Shown: positions 26,832 to 39,360 of the stretch, piece by piece
How positions within the stretch are numbered: the stretch's first letter is position 1
Layout: every line of letters starts with the position of its first letter
Source of the DNA: a beta proteobacterium CB
GTDB lineage: Bacteria; Pseudomonadota; Gammaproteobacteria; Burkholderiales; Burkholderiaceae
DNA: 64,000 nt
Reading direction: 5' to 3'
Assembly (NCBI GenBank): GCA_000342265.1
Contig: CP004348.1
Span: 186,001 to 250,000, forward strand
The notes under the pieces: generated by a model
Database searches by the model: none
Told to the model about the DNA's origin: nothing
What the model saw: the letters and a program-made list of their open reading frames with translations, nothing else
Program-made: the position numbers and the translations under genes

Positions 26832-29171
26832 ATGAGTGAACTGATGAGTAAACCAAGCAATAGCAGCAAAGAACAGCAAATAGCGGATTTAAGAGCAGCC
26901 GCTCTCCACTATCACGAGTTTCCTGTTCCAGGAAAAATCGAAATCGCCCCAACAAAGCAGTTAACCAATCAGCGAGATCTCGCATTGGCTTACACGCCTG
27001 GTGTTGCCGCAGCCTGCGAAGAGATTGCTAAAGATCCCGCTAATGCATTCCGCTACACAGCGCGTGGCAATTTAGTTGGTGTGATTACCAACGGAACTGC
27101 AGTCTTGGGCTTAGGAAATATTGGACCATTGGCAAGTAAGCCAGTGATGGAAGGTAAGGCAGTTCTTTTTAAGAAATTCGCTGGCATTGATGTGTTTGAT
27201 ATTGAAGTCAATGAAAACGATCCAGACAAATTAGTTGAAATTATTGCCGCACTTGAGCCGACTTTTGGTGGTATCAATTTAGAAGATATCAAGGCCCCAG
27301 ATTGTTTTGTAGTCGAGCGCAAGTTACAGGCGCGTATGAAGATTCCAGTCTTCCATGATGATCAACATGGAACTGCGATCGTGGTTGCTGCTGCAATTCT
27401 CAATGGCTTGAAAGTTGTTGGTAAAGATGTAAGTAATGTGAAGTTGGTTACATCAGGAGCTGGAGCTGCTGCATTAGCTTGCTTAGATCTATTGGTTGAC
27501 CTAGGTATTCCACGTAAAAATATTTGGGTTACTGACTTAGCTGGTGTTGCCTATAAGGGCCGCAAAGAACTCATGGATCCAGAGAAGGAGCCGTTCTGCC
27601 AGGAGACAGATTTACGCACACTCGATCAAGCAATCGAAGGTGCGGATATTTTCTTGGGCCTATCTGCTGGCGGTGTATTGAAACAAGACATGGTGAAGAA
27701 GATGGCGCCTAAGCCATTGGTCTATGCCTTGGCAAACCCAACCCCAGAGATTCTGCCCGAGGAAGTAAAAGAAGTTCGTCCTGATGCAGTGATGGCTACA
27801 GGTCGTACTGACTATCCAAACCAAGTCAATAACGTGTTGTGCTTTCCATTCATCTTCCGTGGTGCATTAGACGTTGGAGCAACCACTATTACACGTGGCA
27901 TGGAAGTCGCGGCAGTCAAGGCTGTAGCGGAGCTAGCGCAAGCTGAGCAGAGCGAAGTAGTAACCTCTGTATACGGTATTGAAAATTTATCCTTTGGTCC
28001 AGAATATTTAATTCCGAAACCATTTGATCCACGTCTGATTACTGTCATCGCACCTGCGGTTGCTAAGGCGGCGATGGATGATGGTGTTGCTCAGCGTCCG
28101 ATAAAAGACTTTGACGCTTACCGTAATCAGTTGCAACAATTTGTGTACCACTCTGGCACTTTGATGAAGCCACTGTTTAGCATTGCTAAACGTGTGCCTG
28201 CCGCACAAAAACGTATCGTGTTTGCTGAAGGCGAAGATGAGCGCGTATTGCGTGCAGTACAAATCATCATTGATGAGCATTTAGCGACGCCAATTTTGAT
28301 TGGTCGCCCAGCGGTGATCGAGCACCGCATTGGTAAATTTGGATTGCGTATTAAAGCTGGTGAAGATTTTGAGATTGTGAACCCAGAGAGTGATTCACGT
28401 TTCCGTGATTTCTGGCAAACCTATTTAGCTCTGACAGAACGTAAAGGCGTCACTGAATCTTTCGCCAAGTTAGAGATGCGTCGCCGTAATAGCTTAATTG
28501 GTTCAGTCATGATTACCAAAGGCATGGCTGATGGCATGATTTGTGGAACCGTTGGCAACTTAGCAACGCATTTGAAATATGTTGATGAAGTAGTTGGTCG
28601 TGAACCTGGCGCTAATGTTTATGGCGCAATGTCTGGATTGATTTTGCCGGGACGCCAAGTATTTTTATTAGACACTCACGTCAATATCGATCCAACTGCA
28701 GAGCAATTAGCGGAATTGACCTTGATGGCTGCAAGTGAAATGCGGAAATTGGGTTTAGCGCCTAAGGTTGCACTCTTGTCGCACTCTAACTTTGGTTCAA
28801 GCAGCGCTCCATCCGCAGTCAAAATGCGTGAAGTCTTGGCTTTGATTCAAAAGGCAGACCCAACTCTCGAGGTTGATGGTGAAATGCATGGCGATAGCGC
28901 CTTGGATGAAACCATTCGCGCCAGTGCTGTTACTTCATCCCCTTTAAAAGGCGATGCTAACTTGTTGGTCCTGCCTAATATTGATGCCGCTAACATTTCT
29001 TATAACTTGTTGAAGACTGCTGCTGGTAATGGCATCGCAATCGGACCATTGCTCTTGGGCGCTGCTAAGCCGATTCATATTTTGACGCCATCAGCTACTG
29101 TGCGTCGTATCGTGAATGTCACTACTTTGGCAGTAGTTGAGGCAGCAAGTAATGCTAGGGGCGTAGTCTAA
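26832..29171 (+). CDS. maeB: NADP-dependent malic enzyme, hybrid MaeB type
   Basis: Converts malate to pyruvate plus CO2 and NADPH. 779 aa, made of an N-terminal malic enzyme domain ([15 protein letters not shown], then [15 protein letters not shown] with the metal-binding Asp), a Rossmann domain ([14 protein letters not shown]) and a C-terminal phosphotransacetylase-like domain (from about residue 440; [28 protein letters not shown]) that in known hybrids is regulatory. Start is ATG 26832 or the ATG at 26844; the TTG at 26829 is less likely. Confidence 0.96.
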   Translation: MSELMSKPSNSSKEQQIADLRAAALHYHEFPVPGKIEIAPTKQLTNQRDLALAYTPGVAAACEEIAKDPANAFRYTARGNLVGVITNGTAVLGLGNIGPLASKPVMEGKAVLFKKFAGIDVFDIEVNENDPDKLVEIIAALEPTFGGINLEDIKAPDCFVVERKLQARMKIPVFHDDQHGTAIVVAAAILNGLKVVGKDVSNVKLVTSGAGAAALACLDLLVDLGIPRKNIWVTDLAGVAYKGRKELMDPEKEPFCQETDLRTLDQAIEGADIFLGLSAGGVLKQDMVKKMAPKPLVYALANPTPEILPEEVKEVRPDAVMATGRTDYPNQVNNVLCFPFIFRGALDVGATTITRGMEVAAVKAVAELAQAEQSEVVTSVYGIENLSFGPEYLIPKPFDPRLITVIAPAVAKAAMDDGVAQRPIKDFDAYRNQLQQFVYHSGTLMKPLFSIAKRVPAAQKRIVFAEGEDERVLRAVQIIIDEHLATPILIGRPAVIEHRIGKFGLRIKAGEDFEIVNPESDSRFRDFWQTYLALTERKGVTESFAKLEMRRRNSLIGSVMITKGMADGMICGTVGNLATHLKYVDEVVGREPGANVYGAMSGLILPGRQVFLLDTHVNIDPTAEQLAELTLMAASEMRKLGLAPKVALLSHSNFGSSSAPSAVKMREVLALIQKADPTLEVDGEMHGDSALDETIRASAVTSSPLKGDANLLVLPNIDAANISYNLLKTAAGNGIAIGPLLLGAAKPIHILTPSATVRRIVNVTTLAVVEAASNARGVV

Positions 29172-29191
29172 GAGGTAGAGGTGAGCTTATA

Positions 29192-29221
29192 TTTATGTTA
29201 GTTAGCAATAACTAACATAAA
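29192..29221 (+). terminator. Perfect 13-bp inverted repeat after maeB
   Basis: TTTATGTTAGTTA and TAACTAACATAAA (29192-29204 and 29209-29221) flank a GCAA loop. It is followed by an A/T-rich tract rather than a clean T run. It is probably a terminator of maeB but could also be a protein-binding palindrome. Confidence 0.5.
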
Positions 29222-29309
29222 TAATTATTATATAAATCAATAGTTTATATAAAATGCACTGTAATTGGGCTTGATTTGATGGCGTGTTAAGGGTAACCTA
29301 GCACCCATC

Positions 29310-29930
29310 ATGAATAATCGCTCTGAAAACGGCACTACAGTAGGCTTCGACGAACATAGTCGGGCTGAGAGTTGGGATAGTAACGATCGACTTGAAACTG
29401 AGTCATCTGCTGCCAACATCTATGCTGAGGGTGGTTTATCTCGTTTACAAACCTATGCAGCAAATCAAGTTTCGGGGAAAAAAGTGACAGCTTCTTGGCG
29501 TGCCGCTTTGGCCGTTCGCGATGCCGGACCGCCGGCAATGTTGCGCAGTGTGCGCCCTAATATCGTGCAATCTATTCGTGCTTTCCGCACACCTGACCTT
29601 CAGGAAGCGGCTACAGAGCTTGGACAACATTTTATTTATGCCAATTGTGCAAATGCAATGACTAAAGGCGAAGTGTTGGAGGCGATTGCAATTGCTTACA
29701 CATTTACAAAGCAACAGGCGAAGAATTTTGATCCTTTGTTGGATGCTTTGACTACTACAGTGGATAAGTCGGGCCCACAGCCAGGTTTCGTAGTGGTGCT
29801 CGAAGGTTTACCTTGCACACAGAAGTTTGACAAAGAAGCTCGTGAAACTTTGTTAGATGTCTTCCGCGATGCAGTGGATTTCTGGTCTGAGCGCCGCACT
29901 CCATATCGCGTGTTCTACTCTTTTGCCTAA
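29310..29930 (+). CDS. Barstar-like RNase inhibitor family protein without an adjacent barnase
   Basis: 206 aa. The first 95 or so residues are polar and lineage-specific; residues from about 105 show the barstar-type fold pattern (strand-helix-strand, GQHFIYANCANAMTKGEVLEAI, then PGFVVVLEGLPCT and a terminal ERRTPYRVFYSFA). Barstar inhibits the secreted RNase barnase. In related Burkholderiales this family sits beside a guanyl-specific RNase gene, but here only 138 bp separate it from maeB and no RNase is present. Function in this organism is therefore uncertain. Confidence 0.8.
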   Translation: MNNRSENGTTVGFDEHSRAESWDSNDRLETESSAANIYAEGGLSRLQTYAANQVSGKKVTASWRAALAVRDAGPPAMLRSVRPNIVQSIRAFRTPDLQEAATELGQHFIYANCANAMTKGEVLEAIAIAYTFTKQQAKNFDPLLDALTTTVDKSGPQPGFVVVLEGLPCTQKFDKEARETLLDVFRDAVDFWSERRTPYRVFYSFA

Positions 29931-29978
29931 TAACTGGATTGATAACTAGCTAGGCAGGTAAGTAGTACGGAAACACAG

Positions 29979-30003
29979 ATCGCCTCTATTTGAGGCGATT
30001 TTG
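29979..30003. terminator. Hairpin terminator overlapping the rsmE stop codon
   Basis: Stem ATCGCCTC/GAGGCGAT (29979-29986 with 29992-29999), loop TATTT, followed on the plus strand by TTTTGC. It serves the barstar gene and contains the last codons and stop (29986-29988) of the convergent rsmE. Confidence 0.6.
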
Positions 30004-30747
30004 CATTTCTGGACCCCAAATACTGTGAACAGCAGTAATTGCCACAATTCCGGCAGTTTCGGTTCGTAGTACTCGATCACCCAATGAAACTAGTTGATAG
30101 CCAGCCGCTTGGGCTTGCGCTTCCTCGTCGGGAGAATGCCCCCCTTCAGGGCCGATCATCAAAATAACATCTTGAGGGGCTTCTTGAATCAGTACTGAAT
30201 AGAGGCTTTTGTCAGTATCTGGGCTTAAAAGTAGTTTAAGTTTCTCTTTTTGTGGCTTTTGTAGATAACTTTCAAAACTCTGGATAGGTTCTACAGAGGC
30301 CAAAACTGTACGATCGCATTGTTCGCAAGCGGCTTGAACAATCCCTTGCCAGTGTAAAAGGCGTTTTTGAGCTCGATCGGCGTCATTAGGGCGCGTTAAT
30401 TTGATGACCGAGCGCTCACATTGCAAGGGCGCAATGGCCTGGGCACCGGTCTCTATGGCTTTTTCCACCACCCAATCCATCTTGTCTCCTCCAGCCAGGC
30501 CTTGAGCCAGTGTGATGGCGTAGGGACTCTCTCGGTGTGTGTCTACGCGAATATCGCTTAATTCGGCTTCTCCAGACTTATTGCCTAGGGAGAGTAGTTT
30601 GGCTTGGGCAACTTGGCCTTTGCCATCAAATATGGGGAAGAATTCGCCGATTTGGATGCGGCGGACACGCAAGTGATGTGCGAGCTCAGGAGTGAGGGTA
30701 TTTGGCTTTTGGTTTTCCCATGGCCCGGGAAGATAAAATTGAGGCAT
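29986..30747 (-). CDS. rsmE: 16S rRNA (uracil-1498-N3)-methyltransferase
   Basis: Methylates U1498 in helix 44 of 16S rRNA. 253 aa from the ATG at 30747 (MPQFYLPGPWENQ); upstream in-frame codons have no family similarity. The SPOUT-fold signatures are present: an N-terminal PUA-like domain (HHLRVRRIQIGEFFPIFDG), MDWVVEKAIETGAQAI, and the knotted SAM site MIGPEGGHSPDEE plus SLGDRVLRTETAGIVA. Divergent from tkt with 43 bp between the starts. Confidence 0.96.
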   Translation of the reverse strand: MPQFYLPGPWENQKPNTLTPELAHHLRVRRIQIGEFFPIFDGKGQVAQAKLLSLGNKSGEAELSDIRVDTHRESPYAITLAQGLAGGDKMDWVVEKAIETGAQAIAPLQCERSVIKLTRPNDADRAQKRLLHWQGIVQAACEQCDRTVLASVEPIQSFESYLQKPQKEKLKLLLSPDTDKSLYSVLIQEAPQDVILMIGPEGGHSPDEEAQAQAAGYQLVSLGDRVLRTETAGIVAITAVHSIWGPEMQNRLK

Positions 30748-30790
30748 TACTGAAATATAGCTAATTAATTCTCCAGAGACCAAATTTACG

Positions 30791-32785
30791 ATGTCAAACC
30801 TTCAAATTCGTATGGCCAACGCCATTCGCGCTTTATCCATGGATGCAGTTCAACAAGCCAATTCGGGTCATCCTGGAATGCCAATGGGTATGGCTGATAT
30901 TGCAGTCGGTCTTTGGAATGAGCATCTACAACATAACCCAACAGATCCGCATTGGATGAATCGTGATCGATTTGTTTTATCTAATGGCCACGGATCGATG
31001 TTGCTGTATTCACTTTTACATCTCACGGGTTACGACTTGCCGATGAGTGAGTTGAAGAATTTCCGTCAGCTACACAGTAAAACTGCGGGTCATCCTGAGT
31101 ATGGCATTACGCCTGGAGTGGAAACAACCACCGGTCCTTTAGGTCAGGGTATTTCCAATGCAGTGGGTATGGCGCTGGCTGAAAAATTATTGGCGCAAGA
31201 ATTTAATCGTCCGGGTCATGACATTGTTGATCACTACACCTATGTATTTTTAGGTGATGGTTGTTTGATGGAAGGCATTAGTCATGAGGTCTGTTCATTG
31301 GCTGGCACGCTCAAGCTCAACAAGTTAATTGCGCTGTGGGATGACAACGGCATCTCGATTGATGGCAAAGTCGTTTCTTGGTTTAACGAAGATACGCCAA
31401 AACGTTTTGAGGCATATGGTTGGAATGTGATTCGTGATGTTGATGGTCATGATGCTGAGGCAGTGTCTAGTGCAATTGCTCAAGCCAAGAAAAGTGACAA
31501 ACCTACCTTGATTTGTTGCAAGACAGCGATTGGCCAGGGCTCGCCAAATATGGCTGGTAGCGACAAGGTCCATGGCTCACCTTTAGGCGCAGCTGAAATT
31601 GCCGCAACCCGAGTTGCTTTGAACTGGCCTTATGCGCCATTTGAAATTCCAAAAGATATTTATGAAGCCTGGGATTTCAAGAAGCGAGGACAAGCTGCAG
31701 AGCATGAGTGGAATAAAGAATTCCAAGCCTATAGAAATAAATATCCAGAACTGGCTTCTGAGTTGCAGCGTCGTATGCAAGGTGAGCTGTCTAAAGACTT
31801 CTCCAAGACTTTGGATGCATATTTAAAGACATGTGAAACCAAAGCAGAAACCATTGCTACTCGTAAGGCAAGTCAAAATGCCATCGAAGCATTAGCACCT
31901 GCTTTGCCAGAATTTATGGGTGGCTCTGCCGACTTAACGGGTTCTAATTTAACCAACTGGTCTTCATGCAAAGCTGTGCGTGCTGATCAGTGGGGCAACC
32001 ATATTAACTATGGTGTGCGCGAGTTTGGTATGAGTGCCATCATGAACGGTATCGCTTTGCATGGTGGGTACATTCCATTTGGCGGCACATTCTTAACTTT
32101 CTCTGATTACAGTCGCAATGCATTGCGCATGGCGGCATTGATGAAGTTACGTAGCATCTTTGTCTTTACCCATGACTCGATTGGTTTGGGTGAGGATGGT
32201 CCTACGCATCAATCTGTTGAGCATGTAGCGAGCCTGCGATTGATTCCGAATTTAATGGTTTGGCGTCCATGCGATACCACTGAGAGTGCGGTTGCATGGG
32301 GTGCTGCGATTGAACGTAAGCATGGTCCAAGCGCTTTGATCTTCAGTCGTCAAAACTGCCCATTTGTGTCTCGCAATAGCCAACAAGTAAAAGATATTGC
32401 GCGCGGTGGATATGTATTGCGTGATCCAAAGAAGTCGAAGATCGATGCAGTGATTATTGCTACGGGATCTGAGATTGCTTTAGCGTTGCAAACTGCTGAG
32501 CGTTTAGAGGGTGAAGGTTTTGGAATCCGCGTAGTGTCGATTCCATCAACGACAGTATTTGATCAACAAGATGCTGCTTATAAAGCAAAAGTCTTGCCAG
32601 CTGACGTTCCGCGCATTGCTGTTGAAGCAGGTGTGAGTGATTTCTGGTGGAAGTACGGTTGTGCAGCAGTGCATGGTGTCGATACCTTTGGTGAATCAGC
32701 CCCAGCACCGGTGCTCTATGAATATTTTGGTTTAACAGTCGATCAGATTGCTAAAACTGTGAAGCAATGCATCGCAAAGAAATAG
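30791..32785 (+). CDS. tkt: Transketolase
   Basis: Thiamine-diphosphate enzyme of the pentose phosphate pathway that moves two-carbon units between sugar phosphates. 664 aa, normal length. Seen: [44 protein letters not shown], the ThDP site [12 protein letters not shown] (about 154-165), and in the second domain [17 protein letters not shown]. gap follows 56 bp downstream, probably co-transcribed. Confidence 0.98.
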   Translation: MSNLQIRMANAIRALSMDAVQQANSGHPGMPMGMADIAVGLWNEHLQHNPTDPHWMNRDRFVLSNGHGSMLLYSLLHLTGYDLPMSELKNFRQLHSKTAGHPEYGITPGVETTTGPLGQGISNAVGMALAEKLLAQEFNRPGHDIVDHYTYVFLGDGCLMEGISHEVCSLAGTLKLNKLIALWDDNGISIDGKVVSWFNEDTPKRFEAYGWNVIRDVDGHDAEAVSSAIAQAKKSDKPTLICCKTAIGQGSPNMAGSDKVHGSPLGAAEIAATRVALNWPYAPFEIPKDIYEAWDFKKRGQAAEHEWNKEFQAYRNKYPELASELQRRMQGELSKDFSKTLDAYLKTCETKAETIATRKASQNAIEALAPALPEFMGGSADLTGSNLTNWSSCKAVRADQWGNHINYGVREFGMSAIMNGIALHGGYIPFGGTFLTFSDYSRNALRMAALMKLRSIFVFTHDSIGLGEDGPTHQSVEHVASLRLIPNLMVWRPCDTTESAVAWGAAIERKHGPSALIFSRQNCPFVSRNSQQVKDIARGGYVLRDPKKSKIDAVIIATGSEIALALQTAERLEGEGFGIRVVSIPSTTVFDQQDAAYKAKVLPADVPRIAVEAGVSDFWWKYGCAAVHGVDTFGESAPAPVLYEYFGLTVDQIAKTVKQCIAKK

Positions 32786-32841
32786 ACAAGACAAGAAGCA
32801 AGGCTTTTATTTAAGAATTCAAAATTAGTAAGGGGAATGGA

Positions 32842-33870
32842 ATGACAATTCGTGTCGCAATCAATGGTTATGGTCGTATTGGTCGTATGGTCTTACGTGC
32901 TTTGTATGAAGATCAAGTGAACGGTAAGCCAAGACGTGATATCAAAATCGTTGCAATTAATGCGATGGGTGATATTGATATCAATGCGCACCTGACGCAA
33001 TATGACTCTGCGCATGGTCGCTTTCCTGCTGAAGTAAAAGTGGATGGCGATTGCATGGTAGTCAATGGCGATCGCATCAAGATGTTCTCTACCCGCAATC
33101 CTTTAGAAACTCCATGGGGTGAGTTGGGTGTGGACTTAGTGCTTGAGTGTTCTGGCAAATTCACTTCAAAAGAAAAAGCCATGGTGCATATCTCCCAGGG
33201 TGCGAAGAAGGTATTGATCTCTGCTCCCGGTGAAAAAGATGTGGATGCCACAATCGTTTACGGTGTAAACCAACAAGTTCTCAAGCCAAGCGATATCGTT
33301 GTTTCTAACGCGAGCTGCACGACTAACTGTTTAGCGCCATTGGTTAAGCCATTGCTAGAAAAGATTGGTATCGAGTCTGGCTTGATGACCACAATTCATG
33401 CATTTACCAATGATCAGGTTCTGACTGACGTCTATCACAAGGATATGCGCCGTGCGCGTTCTGCTGTGACCAGCATGATTCCAACGAAGACAGGCGCTGC
33501 AAAAGCGGTAGGCTTGGTATTGCCAGCTTTGGCAGGGCGCTTTGATGGTTTTGCGATGCGCGTCCCCGTCATTAACGTTTCTGTTGTGGACTTAACCTTT
33601 GCTGCCAGCCGCGCTACCAGCGTGGACGAGGTGAACTCCATCCTCAAAACAGCGAGTGAGGGCGAATTGAAAGGTATTTTGGGTTTCAACACCCTGCCTT
33701 TGGTATCCATCGACTTCAATCACGACCCACGCCCCAGTATTTATGATGCTTCCCAAACTCGCGTCTCAGCGGATGGTAAGTTGGTCAAAGTATTGGCTTG
33801 GTATGACAACGAGTGGGGCTATTCAGTCCAAATGCTCAATGCCGCTGAAGCATTAATGGCTGTAAAGTAA
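32842..33870 (+). CDS. gap: Glyceraldehyde-3-phosphate dehydrogenase
   Basis: Oxidises and phosphorylates glyceraldehyde-3-phosphate using NAD(P). 342 aa. NAD-binding [17 protein letters not shown] at the N-terminus, catalytic Cys in [13 protein letters not shown] (about residue 158), its partner His in TIHAFTNDQ, and [13 protein letters not shown] at the end. AAGGGGAATGGA before the ATG is a strong ribosome-binding site. tkt-gap linkage is usual for Burkholderiales. Confidence 0.98.
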   Translation: MTIRVAINGYGRIGRMVLRALYEDQVNGKPRRDIKIVAINAMGDIDINAHLTQYDSAHGRFPAEVKVDGDCMVVNGDRIKMFSTRNPLETPWGELGVDLVLECSGKFTSKEKAMVHISQGAKKVLISAPGEKDVDATIVYGVNQQVLKPSDIVVSNASCTTNCLAPLVKPLLEKIGIESGLMTTIHAFTNDQVLTDVYHKDMRRARSAVTSMIPTKTGAAKAVGLVLPALAGRFDGFAMRVPVINVSVVDLTFAASRATSVDEVNSILKTASEGELKGILGFNTLPLVSIDFNHDPRPSIYDASQTRVSADGKLVKVLAWYDNEWGYSVQMLNAAEALMAVK

Positions 33871-33922
33871 TGAATTAATCGAGTTTTAAGGCTAAAATCC
33901 CTTAAATTCTTGCTTTATATGT

Positions 33923-33950
33923 AAAAAAGACCTCAATTGAGGTCTTTTTT
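33923..33950. terminator. Bidirectional terminator between gap and fur
   Basis: A perfect palindrome, AAAAAAGACCTCAA/TTGAGGTCTTTTTT (33923-33950), provides a stem with a T run on both strands between the two convergent genes. Confidence 0.93.
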
Positions 33951-33975
33951 CATTATCTGCTCTTATCTTTTTAAA

Positions 33976-34428
33976 TTAGAGCTTTGGCTTATTTCGGCAA
34001 TTCTTCTTTTGGCAGTGACCGTACATAGCCAAAGAGTGCTCTTGGAGCTTAAAACCGAGGTTTTTGGCAATATCACGCTGTCTCTTCTCAATTGCCTCAT
34101 CGACAAACTCTTCAACATGGCCGCAATCTAGGCAGACCAAGTGGTCATGGTGTTGGCCCTCATTGAGCTCATAAATAGCCCTGCCATCACCTTTACTGGA
34201 CTCAAAATGACTGCGGAGCAAGAGCCCTGCTTGTTCAAACTGGGTGAGTACCCGATATACCGTAGCCAAGCCAATTTCTTTGTCATCTTTGGCTAAGGCC
34301 ATAAAGACATCTTCAGCGCTAAAGTGAGTGCCGCCATTTTGATGAAAAAAGTCCAAGATTTTCATGCGTGGACCGGTCGCCTTGAGGCCAATATCGCGTA
34401 AATCTGCTGGAGTCGGGTTTTGGTTCAT
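33976..34428 (-). CDS. fur: Ferric uptake regulator Fur
   Basis: Iron-responsive repressor. 150 aa from ATG 34428 (MNQNPTPADLRDIGLKATGPR); an ATG two codons earlier at 34434 is an equal alternative. A winged-helix DNA-binding domain (about 10-90; GLATVYRVLTQFEQAGLL) precedes the dimerisation domain with HHDHLVCLDCGHVEEF, the metal-binding region. The C-terminus has an extra HCQKKNC. It is divergent from bamE, the arrangement known in betaproteobacteria. Confidence 0.95.
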   Translation of the reverse strand: MNQNPTPADLRDIGLKATGPRMKILDFFHQNGGTHFSAEDVFMALAKDDKEIGLATVYRVLTQFEQAGLLLRSHFESSKGDGRAIYELNEGQHHDHLVCLDCGHVEEFVDEAIEKRQRDIAKNLGFKLQEHSLAMYGHCQKKNCRNKPKL

Positions 34429-34477
34429 ATTCATGGGTTTGGGAGCTAAAATCAATGTCTTAATGATACGGCCTGCC

Positions 34478-35197
34478 ATGCAAAATTGCCTTCAACTTTT
34501 TACCCGTCTATTGAACTCCATTTTTAGGGTTTTCGACCTCGCTCGGACGGGGTTAATTATTGCTGTACTTGGTTCGGTATTGCTTGCTACTGGCTGTACC
34601 AGCGCTGTTGATGACACGCAACGCGCCTGGATGAACAAAGTCTTTAGACCTTATGTGCCGGATGTGGTGCAGGGCAACTTTATTTCGAGCGAACAGTACG
34701 CCAAGCTACAAGTTGGTCAGAGTCGCGAGCAAGTTCGCCAAATTCTGGGTACACCTTTGCTCGCTAGTTATTTCCATGCCAATCGCTGGGACTATGTTTT
34801 TGAATTTAAGCGCGCTGGCCAGCCAATGAGTAAAGAGCGTCGCGTCACCGTATTTTTCGAGGGTGATAAGTTAGTCAAGTTCCAAGGCGATGCATTACCA
34901 ACAGATGTCGAGTTGGTCGCGGAAATCGATGGCTACGCAAAATCGAAGAGATCATTCTGGGATGTGATGACGGGGTCGAACAAGCCTCCAGTAACGCCTC
35001 CTTTGCAGCAACCCGAGTTACTAGTCCCTAGCCCAACTAACAATTTGCCGGCTGGGGCGACTGTGCCTGCGGCTCCTGCTAGCAGTTCTTTTTGGGACTT
35101 TTTTAGTTTTTCAAAACAATCGCCAGATGCCCAGCCAGCGCCTCAACAGTTAGGTCCTGGTGCTCTCAACGTTCCGCAGGCTAGTGAAGTTAAATAA
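34478..35197 (+). CDS. bamE: Outer-membrane assembly lipoprotein BamE
   Basis: Accessory lipoprotein of the BAM complex that inserts beta-barrel proteins. 239 aa from ATG 34478. The signal peptide is followed by a lipobox ending LLATGC (lipidated Cys near residue 39). The SmpA/OmlA domain follows: KLQVGQSREQVRQILGTP and RWDYVFEFKR. The C-terminal 90 or so residues are Pro/Ser/Ala-rich and make it longer than the E. coli protein (113 aa). The frame is open upstream, but that part has no similarity. dapB follows. Confidence 0.93.
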   Translation: MQNCLQLFTRLLNSIFRVFDLARTGLIIAVLGSVLLATGCTSAVDDTQRAWMNKVFRPYVPDVVQGNFISSEQYAKLQVGQSREQVRQILGTPLLASYFHANRWDYVFEFKRAGQPMSKERRVTVFFEGDKLVKFQGDALPTDVELVAEIDGYAKSKRSFWDVMTGSNKPPVTPPLQQPELLVPSPTNNLPAGATVPAAPASSSFWDFFSFSKQSPDAQPAPQQLGPGALNVPQASEVK

Positions 35198-35263
35198 AGA
35201 TTACTGTTGTGTTGATGTTGAGTGATTTCTTTCGACAACCTTGAATAAGAAACGAAGATACAA

Positions 35264-36067
35264 ATGATGAGAATCGCAATTGCTGGTGCCACTGGTCGTA
35301 TGGGAAAAATGTTGATCGAGGCTGTACTCAATTGCTCAGATGCTGAGTTGGTTGGCGCCTTGGAGCATGAGTCATGCCCTTTGCTTGGTGAAGATGCTGG
35401 TGCGTTCTTGGGAAAAAAAACTGGTGTAGCAATTACGTCTGATATCGCAAAGGCTTTAAGTGGCGCTGAGTTTTTAATTGATTTCACTCGCCCAGAAGGC
35501 ACGATGGCTCACTTAGCCGTAGCGCAAAAGACGGGCAGCAAAATGATTATCGGCACTACTGGTCTGAGTCCAGAGCAAATTGAAAGCCTGAAGAAAGCTT
35601 CCGCCAATTTAGCTATCGTATTTGCTCCCAATATGAGTGTGGGTGTCAACGCGACATTTAAGTTGCTAGAGATTGCTGCCAAGATGTTGAACGAAGGTTA
35701 TGACATTGAAATCATTGAAGCTCATCATCGTCATAAAGTAGATGCGCCTTCTGGCACTGCACTCAGAATGGGTGAAGTGATTGCAGATGCGCTTGGTGAG
35801 AAATTAGATGATGTGGCTGTGTATGCCCGCGAAGGTCACACTGGCGAGCGCAAAGTTGGCTCAATTGGTTTTGCCACTATTCGGGGTGGAGATATTGTGG
35901 GTGATCATACCGTCCTATTTGCAGGCGAGGGCGAGCGTATTGAGATCAGCCATAAATCTTCTAGCCGCCAGTCTTACGCGCAAGGTTCATTGCGCGCTGC
36001 ACGCTTCTTACAAGCCCAGAACTCAGGCCTGTATGACATGCAAGATGTTCTTGGCCTGCGCAAGTAA
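35264..36067 (+). CDS. dapB: 4-hydroxy-tetrahydrodipicolinate reductase
   Basis: NAD(P)H-dependent step in lysine and diaminopimelate synthesis. 267 aa. Seen: the nucleotide loop [15 protein letters not shown] at the N-terminus, [10 protein letters not shown], and the catalytic/substrate motif [16 protein letters not shown] (about 153-168). Start is one of the two adjacent ATGs at 35264/35267. It links to the peptidoglycan theme by supplying meso-diaminopimelate. Confidence 0.97.
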   Translation: MMRIAIAGATGRMGKMLIEAVLNCSDAELVGALEHESCPLLGEDAGAFLGKKTGVAITSDIAKALSGAEFLIDFTRPEGTMAHLAVAQKTGSKMIIGTTGLSPEQIESLKKASANLAIVFAPNMSVGVNATFKLLEIAAKMLNEGYDIEIIEAHHRHKVDAPSGTALRMGEVIADALGEKLDDVAVYAREGHTGERKVGSIGFATIRGGDIVGDHTVLFAGEGERIEISHKSSSRQSYAQGSLRAARFLQAQNSGLYDMQDVLGLRK

Positions 36068-36105
36068 ACGAATTAAATCAGAATAGAAGAAAAGAGTTGT
36101 ATTGA

Positions 36106-38778
<2,673 letters not shown>

Positions 38779-38813
38779 ATCCTTGCAAATTACTTTAAAT
38801 AGAAGCTAAACAG

Positions 38814-39341
38814 ATGCGCGTAAATCACCTTCGACGTACTATGCTTGGGTTTCTGGCACTGGCTCCGGTCAGTGGTTTGATCGCCTGTGGCTACCGTTTG
38901 CGTGGCATGGTGGATTTGCCATTTAAGGTAATTGCGATTACTGGTAGCCCATCACCACCCCTGAGAACTGATCTACAAACAGCCATTTTGACGGGTACTG
39001 ATGCGAAGGTAGCAATCAACCCTAAAGATGCTGATCTTATCTTAGAGATTACAAGCGATCTCAATGGCCGCGAAATCTTGGCGTACAACTCGAATGGTCA
39101 GGTCTCTGCCTATCGCTTAAACATGCGGGTTGGTTTTAGAGCGTATGACAATGCCGGAGCAGATGTGGTGCCCGAAGCGGAGATTTATATGACGCGTGAT
39201 ATGGACTTCTCGGTGTCCACAGTTTTAGCAACGGATGTTCAAATGCAGCAATTCTTGTCGTTGATGCGCAGGGATCTTGCAGTACAAATTCTGCGTCGTG
39301 TTGCTGCGTCGGCTCGAGCTCCTCGGGCCAAAAGCTTTTAA
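38814..39341 (+). CDS. lptE: LPS-assembly lipoprotein LptE
   Basis: Outer-membrane lipoprotein that plugs the LptD barrel for LPS export. 175 aa. An N-terminal signal with lipobox LIACGYRLRG gives a lipidated Cys near residue 25. The mature region GYRLRGMVDLPF is the typical LptE beginning. Position between leuS and holA is a strong contextual support because the protein sequence itself is poorly conserved. Confidence 0.93.
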   Translation: MRVNHLRRTMLGFLALAPVSGLIACGYRLRGMVDLPFKVIAITGSPSPPLRTDLQTAILTGTDAKVAINPKDADLILEITSDLNGREILAYNSNGQVSAYRLNMRVGFRAYDNAGADVVPEAEIYMTRDMDFSVSTVLATDVQMQQFLSLMRRDLAVQILRRVAASARAPRAKSF

Positions 39342-39360
39342 AGAATGACGAGCAAATCGC

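Noticed and set aside
26760..26879. Upstream extension of thiL by 40 codons
   Set aside because: It has no family similarity and would overlap the start of the divergent maeB gene; the ATG at 26759 gives the standard N-terminus.
34364..34477. Upstream extension of bamE
   Set aside because: It overlaps fur on the other strand and would hide the lipoprotein signal peptide; ATG 34478 gives a proper signal and lipobox.
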